This document shows positions 25,009-33,345 of a stretch of 37,522 nucleotides of DNA, piece by piece. The stretch comes from DATJSJ01 sp035504175. GTDB taxonomy: Bacteria > Pseudomonadota > Alphaproteobacteria > Acetobacterales > Acetobacteraceae. Location of the stretch: NCBI GenBank assembly GCA_035504175.1, contig DATJSJ010000130.1, positions 1-37,522 on the forward strand, given 5' to 3'. The position numbers were made by a program, and so were the translations under genes. The stretch's first letter is position 1. Every line of letters starts with the position of its first letter. The notes beneath the pieces were generated by a model that had not been told where the DNA came from, did no database searches, and was given only the letters and a program-made list of their open reading frames with translations.

Positions 25009-25224
25009 TCAGTGCGCGGTCAGCGCACCGCCCGCGGCGCCCACGCCGGCGCCGATCAGTGCCCCGGTGCCGGCATTGCCGCCGGTCGCCGCCCCGATCG
25101 CGGCGCCGCCGCCGGCCCCGATCAGGCCACCCGTCACCGCCCGCGTCGCGGGTGTGCGGCCGCAACCCGCGACCCCGGCCACCATGCCGGCCGCGAGCAG
25201 TGCGGCCATCAGCTTGCGCAGCAT
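25009..25224 (-). CDS. glycine-zipper lipoprotein 3
   Basis: This gene encodes 71 residues. The signal peptide (MLRKLMAALLAAGMVAG) ends in VAGC, followed by GRTPATRAVTGGLIGAGGG and a glycine zipper ending GALTAH. It keeps the AV-GGLIGAG core of its two neighbours but lacks NPYDPGQ and the proline tail, so it is a more distant paralogue. The start at 25224 has ggaggg 8 bases upstream. It lies divergently from mreB. The function is unknown. Confidence 0.75.
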   Translation of the reverse strand: MLRKLMAALLAAGMVAGVAGCGRTPATRAVTGGLIGAGGGAAIGAATGGNAGTGALIGAGVGAAGGALTAH

Positions 25225-25324
25225 TCGCCTTACCCTCCGTCTCTTTGCGCCATCCGAACGCGAGATCAACGCGCCGCGAGCGGAAAGTTTTTCCCGCCCG
25301 CGCAAGGTCGGCCGGGGCGCCCTC

Positions 25325-25353
25325 TTGCCGCTGCTAGGACGGGACTGTAGGAC
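25325..25353 (+). promoter_or_regulatory. possible mreB promoter
   Basis: TTGCCG (25325-25330) and TAGGAC (25348-25353) are 17 bases apart, about 100 bases ahead of the mreB start. The -10 match is weak. Confidence 0.3.
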
Positions 25354-25458
25354 CTCGCCTTCTTCCCCATCACCCCGGTGCTGGTCGCGCCCGCCGGCAC
25401 CGGCAGGCTGCGCCAGGCGGGCGGGAAAGCGCCCGGAACGGTCAGCAAGGTTACCCGA

Positions 25459-26502
25459 ATGTTCTCACGCCTGCTGGGGGTCATGTCGGCCGACATGGCC
25501 ATTGACCTCGGCACTGCCAACACGCTGGTGTACGTTAAAGGGCGCGGCATCGTGCTCGCCGAGCCGAGCGTCGTCGCCATCGCCGATGTGCGCGGCAAGA
25601 AGCAGGTGCTGGCGGTGGGGGAGGAGGCGAAGATGATGCTGGGCCGCACCCCGGGCAACATCGCCGCGATCCGGCCGCTGCGTGACGGCGTGATCGCGGA
25701 TTTCGAGGTGGCGGAGGAGATGATCAAGCATTTCATCCGCAAGGTGCACAACCGCCGCGGCTTCGCCTCGCCCATGATCATCGTCTGCGTGCCTTCGGGC
25801 TCGACCGCGGTCGAGCGGCGGGCGATCCAGGAGAGTGCGGAGAGTGCCGGTGCGCGCCGCGTGCTGCTGATCGAGGAGCCGATGGCGGCGGCGATCGGCG
25901 CCGGCCTGCCGGTGACCGAGCCCTCCGGCAGCCTGATCGTCGATGTCGGCGGCGGCACCACCGAGGTCGCGGTGATCTCCCTCGGTGGCATCGTCTATTC
26001 GCGCAGCGTGCGGGTCGGCGGCGACAAGATGGATGAGGCGATCATCAGCTACATCCGCCGCAACCACAACCTGCTGATCGGCGAGAGCACGGCGGAGCGG
26101 ATCAAGATGGATATCGGCGCCGCGATGGCGCCGGAGGACGGCGAGGACGGGCCGTATCGCGAGGTCAAGGGCCGCGACCTGATGAACGGCGTGCCGCGCG
26201 AAGTTCTGGTCAGCCAGCGCCAGATCGCCGACAGCCTGGCCGAGCCGGTCAGCCAGATCGTCGAGGCAGTGAAGGTGGCACTCGAGAACACGCCGCCCGA
26301 GCTCGCCGCCGACATCGTCGACAAGGGCATCGTCCTGACCGGCGGCGGATCGCTGCTGTTCCGGCTCGACCACGTGCTGCGCGAAGCGACCGGGCTGCCG
26401 GTGGTGGTGGCCGAGGACGCGCTGCAATGCGTCGCCCTTGGAACCGGCCGGGCCCTGGAGGAGATGAAGCGTCTGCGCAACGTGCTGACGACAATGTATT
26501 AA
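25459..26502 (+). CDS. mreB: rod shape-determining actin-like protein MreB
   Basis: This gene encodes 347 residues, the normal length for MreB. The protein forms membrane-associated filaments that orient lateral wall synthesis. The phosphate-1 motif MAIDLGTANTLVY is near residue 14, the second phosphate loop IVDVGGGTTEVAV is mid-protein, and adenosine-site GIVLTGGGSLL is near the C-terminus. The ATG at 25459 has aagg 8 bases upstream. The open frame starts further upstream, but that part is not MreB-like. mreC follows after 114 bases containing a GC-rich dyad. Confidence 0.96.
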   Translation: MFSRLLGVMSADMAIDLGTANTLVYVKGRGIVLAEPSVVAIADVRGKKQVLAVGEEAKMMLGRTPGNIAAIRPLRDGVIADFEVAEEMIKHFIRKVHNRRGFASPMIIVCVPSGSTAVERRAIQESAESAGARRVLLIEEPMAAAIGAGLPVTEPSGSLIVDVGGGTTEVAVISLGGIVYSRSVRVGGDKMDEAIISYIRRNHNLLIGESTAERIKMDIGAAMAPEDGEDGPYREVKGRDLMNGVPREVLVSQRQIADSLAEPVSQIVEAVKVALENTPPELAADIVDKGIVLTGGGSLLFRLDHVLREATGLPVVVAEDALQCVALGTGRALEEMKRLRNVLTTMY

Positions 26503-26511
26503 GTGAGAGCG

Positions 26512-26525
26512 GGCCCGGCCGGGCC
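26512..26525. repeat. GC palindrome between mreB and mreC
   Basis: The 14-base perfect palindrome ggcccggccgggcc lies just after the mreB stop and is extended by imperfect pairing on both sides. It could reduce read-through and so lower mreC levels relative to mreB. A TATAAG at 26555-26560 may be a weak promoter for mreC, but I saw no good -35. Confidence 0.35.
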
Positions 26526-26616
26526 GGACCCGCGAAACCCGTCCCGGCTTGCTCTATAAGGCGGGTGGGCTCGGGGTCGCGGCGCCGGGCCGGGCCGTTG
26601 ACGGAGGTGGCGGAGC

Positions 26617-27513
26617 TTGATCCGGCTGTCGATTCCGGTCCGCCAGGCGGTGGCCAAGCTGACCCTGCCGGTGCTGATCACCGTGGCCTTCGGGGTCATG
26701 CTGCTGGGCAAGGCCGATGCAGTGCTGGCCGAGCGGGTGCGGGTCGGCATGGGCGACCTGCTGGCGCCGATCTACGGCATGCTGGCCGAGCCGATGGCCC
26801 GGCTGCGCGGTGGCGTCGACGATCTGCGCGGCCTGTTCGCTTTGCGCGAGGAGAATGCCAGGCTGCGCGGCGAGGTCGCCCGCCTGCGCCGCTGGCAGGC
26901 GGTGGCGGTGGCGCTGGAGGCGGAGAACCAGGAGCTCAAGCGCAACCTGCACTGGATCCCCGATCCGACCGCCTCCTATGTCACGGCGCGGGTGGTCGCG
27001 GATGCGGGCGGGGTCTATGCCCGCGCGGTGCTGCTCTCGCTCGGCCCGCAGCACCGCGTGAAGCGCGGCGAGATCGCGCTCGACGACCGTGGCCTGGTCG
27101 GACGGATCACCGAGGTCGGCGCCCGCAGCGCCCGGGTGCTGCTGATCACCGACATAAACAGCCGCTTTCCCGTGATGCTGCAGAAGAGCGGCGCGCGCGC
27201 CATCCTCGTCGGCACCAACGGCCCGTATCCGCACCTGCTCTACTGGCCCGAGGGGGTGACGCCGGCCGAAGGCGAGCGGGTGGTGACCAGCGCCGAGGCC
27301 GGCGCCTTCCCGGCCGGACTGCCTGTCGGGCTGGTGCACCGCACGGCCGCCAACATCGTCGAGGTCGAGCCTTTCGCCCGGCTCGACCGGCTGGATATCG
27401 TGCGGATCTTCGATTACGGCCTGCACGGCATCCTGCCGCCCGAGACGGCCCACTCGGCCATCGAGGCCTCGCGCGCGATGGCTCCCGTGCGCACCGTCGA
27501 GCGACTGCGGTAG
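26617..27513 (+). CDS. mreC: rod shape-determining protein MreC
   Basis: This gene encodes 298 residues. MreC is a bitopic inner-membrane protein that links MreB to PBP2/RodA. A membrane segment (VLITVAFGVMLLG) at about residues 19-31 is followed by a coiled coil (LREENARLRGEVARLRR), then the periplasmic beta-barrel domain with VLLSLGPQHRVKRGE and GLVGRITEVG. The start is a TTG; a ggagg lies about 10 bases upstream, and IRLSIPVRQ is a plausible N-terminus. mreD starts 6 bases after the stop. Confidence 0.95.
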   Translation: MIRLSIPVRQAVAKLTLPVLITVAFGVMLLGKADAVLAERVRVGMGDLLAPIYGMLAEPMARLRGGVDDLRGLFALREENARLRGEVARLRRWQAVAVALEAENQELKRNLHWIPDPTASYVTARVVADAGGVYARAVLLSLGPQHRVKRGEIALDDRGLVGRITEVGARSARVLLITDINSRFPVMLQKSGARAILVGTNGPYPHLLYWPEGVTPAEGERVVTSAEAGAFPAGLPVGLVHRTAANIVEVEPFARLDRLDIVRIFDYGLHGILPPETAHSAIEASRAMAPVRTVERLR

Positions 27514-27519
27514 GGCGGC

Positions 27520-28068
27520 GTGGACGACACGCTGCCCGGTATCCGGCCCCGCCCGAGCCTCTGGCGCCGGCTGGATGCGGCGTTCCGCCACGGCTTCCCG
27601 GCCGGCGCCACCGCCCTGCTGTTGCTGCTGCTGGCGGCGCCGCTCGATCTGCCGGCCCAGGCCGAGCTGCAACAGGCCGTGATTCTCGCCGCGGTTTTCT
27701 TCTGGTCGCTGTTCCGGCCGGGGTCGATGCCGCCGCCGGCAGTGTTCCTGATCGGACTGCTGTCGGATTTGCTCGGCCTGGCGCCGCCGGGCCTCAATGC
27801 GGTGACGCTGCTGATCGTGCAGGGGCTGGCGCTGAAATGGCGGCGCAAGCTGGTCCGTCAGGGCTTCCTCGTGGTCTGGCTGGCGTTTCTGGCCGTCGCC
27901 GCCGGGGCGGCGGCACTCGGCTGGGTGGTAACCTCCCTGCTGTCCTGGCATGCCATGCCGCTATCGGCGGCGGGGTTCCAGTTCCTGCTCTCCGCCTGTC
28001 TGTATCCGGCGCTGGCCTTGCCGCTGACGCGGGCGCATCGCTCGATCGCGGCGCCGGAACGCGCCTGA
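27520..28068 (+). CDS. mreD: rod shape-determining protein MreD
   Basis: This gene encodes 182 residues, with a GTG start. It is a polytopic membrane protein with about five hydrophobic segments (starting ATALLLLLLAAP, LQQAVILAAVFFWSLF, VFLIGLLSDLLGL). It follows the MreD pattern, including the short LLSDLLGLAPPG loop. The role is within the elongasome; sequence conservation is low in this family, so position between mreC and mrdA is the strongest support. mrdA starts one base after the stop. Confidence 0.92.
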   Translation: MDDTLPGIRPRPSLWRRLDAAFRHGFPAGATALLLLLLAAPLDLPAQAELQQAVILAAVFFWSLFRPGSMPPPAVFLIGLLSDLLGLAPPGLNAVTLLIVQGLALKWRRKLVRQGFLVVWLAFLAVAAGAAALGWVVTSLLSWHAMPLSAAGFQFLLSACLYPALALPLTRAHRSIAAPERA

Positions 28069-28069
28069 G

Positions 28070-29956
28070 ATGCGGGACGCCCGCAAGGACGCACGCAAGG
28101 ACGGGCGCGGCCGCGCGGCGTTCACCCGCCGCGTGCTGCTGCTCGGCGGCGCCGAGATCGCGGCAATGGGGCTGCTTGGCGTGCGCCTCTATCAGGTTCA
28201 GGTGGTCGATGGCCGACGCTACACGACGCTGGCGGAGAGCAACCGGGTCAGCGTCCGGCTGATCGCGCCGCCGCGCGGTCGCATCCTCGACCGGTTCGGC
28301 ACCGTCGTCGCCGGCAACAAGCTCAACTGGCGGGCGCTGCTGATCGCCGAGGAGACCGACGACGTCGCGGCGACGCTCGACACGTTCGGCCGCATCGTGC
28401 CGCTGCCGGACCGTGAACGGCAGCGCGTGCTGCGCGAGGTGCATCGCGGCCGCCGCTTCATTCCGGTCACCGTCCGCGACTTCCTGAGCTGGGAGGAGAT
28501 GGCGCGGATCGAGGTCAACGCGCCCGACCTGCCGGGCATCGTGGTCGATGTCGGCACCACGCGCATCTATCCGTTCGGGCCGACGCTGGCGCATGTCGTC
28601 GGCTACGTGGCGCCGCCGAACGAGCACGAGGTCGCGGAGGATCCGATGCTGGCCCTGCCCGGCATGCGGGTCGGTCGCGCCGGCATGGAGCGGGAGGATG
28701 ATGTCGCGCTGCGCGGCCGGGCCGGCGAGGTGCAGCTCGAGGTCAACGCGGTCGGTCGGGTGATCCGCGAGCTCGATCGCGAGGAGGGAACGCCGGGCCA
28801 GGACCTCGGCATGACCATCGATTCGGTGTTGCAGCAACAGGTGCTCGGGCGGCTCGGCGACGAGACGGCGAGCGCCGTCGTGCTCGACTGCCGCAACGGC
28901 GAAGTCATGGCGATGGCCACGAACCCGTCCTTCGACCCGAGCCTGTTCGATTCCGGCGTTTCCCAGGCGCAGTGGATCGAGTGGACGCGCAACCGGCGCA
29001 CGCCGCTGATCAACAAGGCGACCGCCGGTCTCTATCCGCCGGGCTCGACCTTCAAGATGGCGGTGGCGCTGGCCGCACTCGATTCCGGCGCGCTCACCAC
29101 CAGCGATCGTATCTATTGCCCGGGTTATCTCGACGTCGGCAACACGCGGTTCCATTGCTGGCGGCGATGGGGACACGGCTCGCTCGATCTGCGTGGCGGG
29201 CTGAAGAACAGTTGCGACGTGTTCTTCTACGAGACGGCCCGGCGCACCGGCATCGACCGCATCGCCGCGATGGCGCATCGTCTCGGGCTCGGCACGCATC
29301 TCGACATCGACCTGCCCGGGGCGAAGCGCGGCCTGATCCCGACCCGGGAGTGGCGCGAGGCGCATGGCCATGCCTGGAATATCGGCGATACGATCGTGAG
29401 TGGCATCGGCCAGGGCTACATCCAGGTGACGCCACTGCAACTCGCGACCTATGTCGCGCGCATCGCCACCGGCCGGGCGGTGCAGCCGCATCTGACCCGT
29501 ACCTTGGGCAGCGCGCCGCAGCCCGGCGCGCAGGCGATGGACTGGCCACCGATGCGGCTCACCCCGCACGAGCTGCACGCGGTGCGCGACGGCATGTGGG
29601 CGGTCGTCAACGAGCGCGGCGGCACCGCCCCGCAGGCGCGGCTGCACCTGGCGGGCGTGCAGCTTGCCGGCAAGACCGGCTCCTCGCAGGTGCGGCGGGT
29701 GTCGCGCGCGCTCCGCGACAGCGGGCATTTCGACTCCGCCAAGCTGCCCTGGCGGTTCCGGCCGCACGCGCTGTTCGTCTGTTTCGCGCCCTATGACGCG
29801 CCGCGCTACGCCGTCTCGGTGGTGGTCGAGCATGGCAATGCCGGGGCCGCGGCGGCGGCGCCGATCGCGCGCGACATCATGCTGGACACGCTGACGCGCG
29901 ATCCGGCCGGGCGCGCGGTGCCCGGCCAGACGATCGCCGAGCTGCAGCCGGGCTGA
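28070..29956 (+). CDS. mrdA: penicillin-binding protein 2 (peptidoglycan transpeptidase)
   Basis: This gene encodes 628 residues. PBP2 is the class B transpeptidase of lateral wall elongation. A basic cytoplasmic N-terminus leads into one membrane segment (VLLLGGAEIAAMGLLGV). The pedestal region holds PPRGRILDRFG, and the catalytic STFK motif has its nucleophile at S326. SCD in LKNSCDVFF stands in for SxN, and KTG is intact in AGKTGSSQ. It is the partner of RodA, whose gene starts 5 bases downstream. The gene is the direct target class of beta-lactams such as mecillinam. Confidence 0.96.
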   Translation: MRDARKDARKDGRGRAAFTRRVLLLGGAEIAAMGLLGVRLYQVQVVDGRRYTTLAESNRVSVRLIAPPRGRILDRFGTVVAGNKLNWRALLIAEETDDVAATLDTFGRIVPLPDRERQRVLREVHRGRRFIPVTVRDFLSWEEMARIEVNAPDLPGIVVDVGTTRIYPFGPTLAHVVGYVAPPNEHEVAEDPMLALPGMRVGRAGMEREDDVALRGRAGEVQLEVNAVGRVIRELDREEGTPGQDLGMTIDSVLQQQVLGRLGDETASAVVLDCRNGEVMAMATNPSFDPSLFDSGVSQAQWIEWTRNRRTPLINKATAGLYPPGSTFKMAVALAALDSGALTTSDRIYCPGYLDVGNTRFHCWRRWGHGSLDLRGGLKNSCDVFFYETARRTGIDRIAAMAHRLGLGTHLDIDLPGAKRGLIPTREWREAHGHAWNIGDTIVSGIGQGYIQVTPLQLATYVARIATGRAVQPHLTRTLGSAPQPGAQAMDWPPMRLTPHELHAVRDGMWAVVNERGGTAPQARLHLAGVQLAGKTGSSQVRRVSRALRDSGHFDSAKLPWRFRPHALFVCFAPYDAPRYAVSVVVEHGNAGAAAAAPIARDIMLDTLTRDPAGRAVPGQTIAELQPG

Positions 29957-29961
29957 GCGCC

Positions 29962-31113
29962 ATGCCCTTCGAGCGCCGGCTGCTGCGCGCCGAACCCTCG
30001 TTCGGCCTCGTGCGCAAGCTCTGCCAGGTGCCGTGGTTTTACGTGCTGCTGCTGTGCGCGCTCGCCGGGGTCGGTTATGTCGCGCTCTACTCGGCCGGCA
30101 ACGGGCCGGAGCCGTACGCGAGCCGCCACGTGCTGCGTTTCGGCTTCGGCATCGTGATGATGCTGGCGATTGCGATGGTCGATATCCGCTTCATCGCCCG
30201 CCTGGCCTGGCCCGCCTATGCGGTCGGCATCGTGCTGCTGGTGCTGGTGCTTCGCATGGGCCATGTCGGCAAGGGCGCGGAACGCTGGCTCGGCATCGGC
30301 GGGATGCAGATGCAGCCGAGCGAGTTCATGAAGATCGCGCTGGTGCTGGCACTCGCCGCCTGGTTTCACCGCGCCTCCTGGGAGCGGATCGGCAATCCGC
30401 TGTTCCTGATCCCGCCGGCGCTGATGGTGCTGCTGCCGGTCGGGCTGATCCTGAAGGAGCCGAATCTCGGCACTGCCGTGATCACTGCGGCGATCGGCGG
30501 CGCGGTTTTCCTCGGCGCCGGCGTGCGATGGTGGAAATTCGTGCTGGTGGCGCTGCCCGTGCCGTTCGCCGCACGCATTGCTTACAACCATATGCATGAC
30601 TATCAGCGCGCCCGGATCGACACCTTCTTCCATCCCGAGCAGGATCCGCTCGGTGCCGGGTACAACATCATCCAGTCCAAGATCGCGCTCGGCTCCGGCG
30701 GCATGTGGGGCAAGGGGTTCATGCAGGGAACCCAGTCGCACCTGAACTTCCTGCCGGAGAAGCAGACCGATTTCATCTTCACCGTGCTCGGCGAGGAATT
30801 CGGCCTGGTCGGTGGCCTGGCGCTGATGGGGCTGTTGCTGGTGATCACGCTCGGCGCGATGGCGATCGCGCTGCGCTGCCGGCACCAGTTCGGGCGGCTG
30901 GTGGCGCTCGGGATCGCGACCAATTTCTTCCTCTATGTGTTCGTCAACATTGCCATGGTGATGGGGGTGATCCCGGTCGGCGGCGTGCCGCTGCCGCTGG
31001 TGTCGCATGGCGGCTCGGCGATGATCATGGTGATGCTGGGCATGGGGTTGCTGCTGTCGGTGCAGGTGCATCGCGACGTGGAATTCGGTGCGGTGCGCGA
31101 CGACATCCCGTGA
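29962..31113 (+). CDS. mrdB: peptidoglycan glycosyltransferase RodA
   Basis: This gene encodes 383 residues of the SEDS family. RodA polymerises lipid II into glycan strands with PBP2. About ten membrane segments are visible. Family motifs include GAERWLGIGGMQMQPSEFMKI, LKEPNLGTA, and in the C-terminal half GEEFGLVGG and LPLVSHGGSAM. It closes the mreBCD-mrdA-rodA block. Its TGA overlaps a GTG start for the next gene. Confidence 0.95.
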   Translation: MPFERRLLRAEPSFGLVRKLCQVPWFYVLLLCALAGVGYVALYSAGNGPEPYASRHVLRFGFGIVMMLAIAMVDIRFIARLAWPAYAVGIVLLVLVLRMGHVGKGAERWLGIGGMQMQPSEFMKIALVLALAAWFHRASWERIGNPLFLIPPALMVLLPVGLILKEPNLGTAVITAAIGGAVFLGAGVRWWKFVLVALPVPFAARIAYNHMHDYQRARIDTFFHPEQDPLGAGYNIIQSKIALGSGGMWGKGFMQGTQSHLNFLPEKQTDFIFTVLGEEFGLVGGLALMGLLLVITLGAMAIALRCRHQFGRLVALGIATNFFLYVFVNIAMVMGVIPVGGVPLPLVSHGGSAMIMVMLGMGLLLSVQVHRDVEFGAVRDDIP

Positions 31114-31502
31114 CCGCCGCCCCCTCCGCCCGCATGCTGACGGCGTGGCGCCGCACCGAGTACGGGGCAGCCGGGGCGGCGATCCGGCTTGGGCGGCGCA
31201 GCCCGGCCCTCGAAGCCTTGCTGCCCCGCCGAGGCGCGGCGTTTCTGACTGCCTGGAATCCGATGGGCCGTCGCCGGCCCGAGGGCTGGAACCGCCGCAT
31301 GCAGGCGCGGCTGTGCGAGCGGCTGCGTGGGCTGCCCCGGCATGTCGGCTTCGGCCGCCTCGGCGCCTGGCGTGAGGAGCATCTGCTCGTCGTCGTGGAT
31401 CTCCGTCGCGCGGTCGTGCTGGCGCGGCACTTCCGCCAGCTCGGCATTCTGGTGCTGCGGCCCGGCGGCAGGGCGCGGCTGATCACGCTCGCCTATCACT
31501 GA
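31110..31502 (+). CDS. DUF3293 family protein
   Basis: This gene encodes 130 residues. The family-typical elements are the first-half RRTEYGAAG and IRLG-RRSPALEALL, the AFLTAWNP motif near residue 45, and the end LLVVVDLRRAVVLARHFRQLG. This fits DUF3293, whose function is not established. A GTG at 31110 overlaps the rodA stop as GTGA, suggesting coupled translation. An ATG at 31134 is the alternative, and neither has a ribosome site. The link to the cell-shape cluster may be positional only. Confidence 0.75.
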   Translation: MTAAPSARMLTAWRRTEYGAAGAAIRLGRRSPALEALLPRRGAAFLTAWNPMGRRRPEGWNRRMQARLCERLRGLPRHVGFGRLGAWREEHLLVVVDLRRAVVLARHFRQLGILVLRPGGRARLITLAYH

Positions 31503-31529
31503 GGCGTGGGATTTGCGCCGCCGGCCGGT

Positions 31530-31991
31530 CTATTCCTCGGCGCGCGCCGCTGATTCGGCCGAGCCGCTCGGTATCCCGCTGCGTCCGGCCCCAATCTGCG
31601 GCGCCGGCGGCGCGCCGCGGCGGCTCGCCTCCAGCAAGGAAGCCGCCCGGTCCAGCGCGTTCTGAACGATGCGGCCGGTGCGCTGCACCTTGGCGTCCGG
31701 GAATTCGAGCAGCCGCTCGGTGACCAGCATCGCCGGCGCCAGCGCGCCGCGCAGGTCGTGGCGCAGATGCGACAGGCTCGCCTCCATCGCCTGCAGCTGG
31801 TCCGACGCGCTCGCCGCCTCCGCCGCCAGCGGGGCCGCCAGGGCGGAGGGCGACGGCGACGTCGCGAGCGGTGTCGGCGGGGCGACAGGTGGGGTCACGG
31901 GTGGCGGGCGTCGCCGGGTCGAGAGGCGGCCGAGTGCCAGCCCGGCGATGAGGGCGACCAGAGCCACGATGACGACGACACCCATCGCCAT
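31530..31991 (-). CDS. single-pass membrane protein with histidine-kinase-like H-box helix
   Basis: This gene encodes 153 residues. A membrane segment fills residues 2-21 (MGVVVIVALVALIAGLAL), followed by a proline/alanine linker (about 28-55). The second half is alpha-helical with HLRHDLRGALAPAML, H78 in R-H-D-L-R-G-A-L. This is close to the H-box of a histidine-kinase dimerisation (HisKA) helix. A second helix follows (VQRTGRIVQNALDRAASLLEASRR). The whole ATP-binding CA domain is absent, so it is not a complete kinase. It begins 3 bases after the patatin-like gene stop, so they form an operon. Function unknown; a phosphotransfer or scaffold role is speculation. Confidence 0.65.
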   Translation of the reverse strand: MAMGVVVIVALVALIAGLALGRLSTRRRPPPVTPPVAPPTPLATSPSPSALAAPLAAEAASASDQLQAMEASLSHLRHDLRGALAPAMLVTERLLEFPDAKVQRTGRIVQNALDRAASLLEASRRGAPPAPQIGAGRSGIPSGSAESAARAEE

Positions 31992-31994
31992 GGC

Positions 31995-32960
31995 TCAATC
32001 GGCGGCCGAGAGGCGCGGCGGGGACGCGCCGGTCAGCCTCCGATCGGGCCCACGACTTGCCGCCTCCCGACCGGCCTCGAACAGCGTGGCAAACAGCTCG
32101 GCCTCGCCGCTCAGCTTGGAGGCGATCGGCAGCGCCAGCAGCGCCTCGTCTGCGGCGTAGTCGTCGAGCGCGATGCCGTGCGGCAGGCGCGCCAGCTCCG
32201 CATCCAGCACGCCCTGGCAGGCGATCTCGTTCAGCCGGTTCAGGATTTCGGCCGGCGCGGCGGGCACGCCGGGACGTCGCCGCGGCTGCCCCCGGATCAG
32301 CACCAGCCTGGCCGGAAGTGGCTGCAGCAGCGGGGCGAGCGGCGGGTTGCCGGAATAGGCGCCGTCCCAGAAAGCGCGCCCGCCGATTTCGACCGCGGGA
32401 AACACCATCGGCAGGCAGCAGGAGGCGAGCAATGCGTCGACATCGATCGTGGCGTTGTCGAACAGCACCGCCTCACCGGTCGCGACGTCGGTCGCGGCAA
32501 TACTGATCCGCGGCGCGGCCGGGGCGGTGAGGGCGGTGCGGTCGAGCAGGTCGGCGATCATCGGGCGCAGCGGATTATGGCCGAATGGATTGAGCTGGGC
32601 CGGGCTGAACAGGCGCATGGCTGCCTCCATTCCCTGCCAGGCGAGACTGTTGCTCGGGTCCCAACCCCACAACCAACGTTCCAGCGGGGAGTTGCGCCAA
32701 GGACTGAAGGCATGCGCGGCGGCGACGCTGTGCCATAGCCGTCGCATCTCGCGCCGGGCTCCGGCGGCCGCGTCACGGGCCCAGCCCTGCGCCAGCATCA
32801 CGCCGAGCAGCGCTCCGGAGGAGACGCCCGAGATCGCGGCGAAGCCTGTTCCGCTCTCCAGCAGCCGGTCCAGAACGCCCCAGGCGAAAGCGCCGTGCGC
32901 GCCGCCGCCCTGCAGGGCAAGCACCGTCACGCCAGGCACCGTCGCGTCACTCGCGATCAT
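31995..32960 (-). CDS. patatin-like phospholipase family protein
   Basis: This gene encodes 321 residues. Patatin-type hydrolases use a Ser-Asp dyad on lipid acyl esters. The oxyanion GGGAHG is in LALQGGGAHGAFAWGVLD, the nucleophile sits in GVSSGA, and the aspartate is in FWDGAYSGNPPLAPLL. These are all the expected motifs in order. The ATG at 32960 has gggag about 9 bases upstream and is preferred over 32990 or 32984. The protein has no signal peptide, so it is likely cytoplasmic or peripheral on the inner membrane. The H-box gene follows in the same operon. Confidence 0.88.
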   Translation of the reverse strand: MIASDATVPGVTVLALQGGGAHGAFAWGVLDRLLESGTGFAAISGVSSGALLGVMLAQGWARDAAAGARREMRRLWHSVAAAHAFSPWRNSPLERWLWGWDPSNSLAWQGMEAAMRLFSPAQLNPFGHNPLRPMIADLLDRTALTAPAAPRISIAATDVATGEAVLFDNATIDVDALLASCCLPMVFPAVEIGGRAFWDGAYSGNPPLAPLLQPLPARLVLIRGQPRRRPGVPAAPAEILNRLNEIACQGVLDAELARLPHGIALDDYAADEALLALPIASKLSGEAELFATLFEAGREAASRGPDRRLTGASPPRLSAAD

Positions 32961-33054
32961 GCCGACAAACTCCCGCGAACGCATCGGCAAGGCAATCGGC
33001 TCGACCCGCAGGCCGGCCGTCGCGGTGGCGCCACGCCATGCCGCAGTGCCGCGA

Positions 33055-33084
33055 TTGACGGGGACCCGCCGCGCCGCCTATAAG
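33055..33084 (+). promoter_or_regulatory. predicted strong promoter of rpmH-rnpA-yidD-yidC
   Basis: TTGACG (33055-33060) and TATAAG (33079-33084) are 18 bases apart, 107 bases ahead of the rpmH start codon. Both hexamers are close to consensus, as expected for a ribosomal protein operon. Confidence 0.75.
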
Positions 33085-33190
33085 CCGCCGCCACCCGGCG
33101 GGGTGCGCCCCGGCAGGGTTTGAGGCGGTTCCGGCGGGGCCGGTGCAGCGCCGGCGGTGAATCCCCCGCGGAATTCGCACGGAGAGTGTC

Positions 33191-33325
33191 TTGAAGCGCA
33201 CGTATCAACCGTCGAAGCTGGTTCGCAAGCGCCGGCACGGTTTCCGTGCCCGGATGGCCACGGTGGGCGGGCGCAAGGTGCTGGCGGCCCGACGCGCCAA
33301 GGGCCGCAAGCGCCTCTCGGCCTGA
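33191..33325 (+). CDS. rpmH: 50S ribosomal protein L34
   Basis: This gene encodes 44 residues, the normal L34 length. The sequence KRTYQPSKLVRKRRHGF is the family signature, followed by ARMAT-VGGRKVLAARRAKGRKRLSA. The start codon is TTG, confirmed by the ribosome site ggag (33181-33184) 6 bases upstream and by the exact L34 N-terminus. It is short and easy to miss. It lies 20 bases upstream of rnpA, the standard arrangement in bacteria. Confidence 0.97.
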   Translation: MKRTYQPSKLVRKRRHGFRARMATVGGRKVLAARRAKGRKRLSA

Positions 33326-33345
33326 CCCCCGGCTTCGACACGGCG

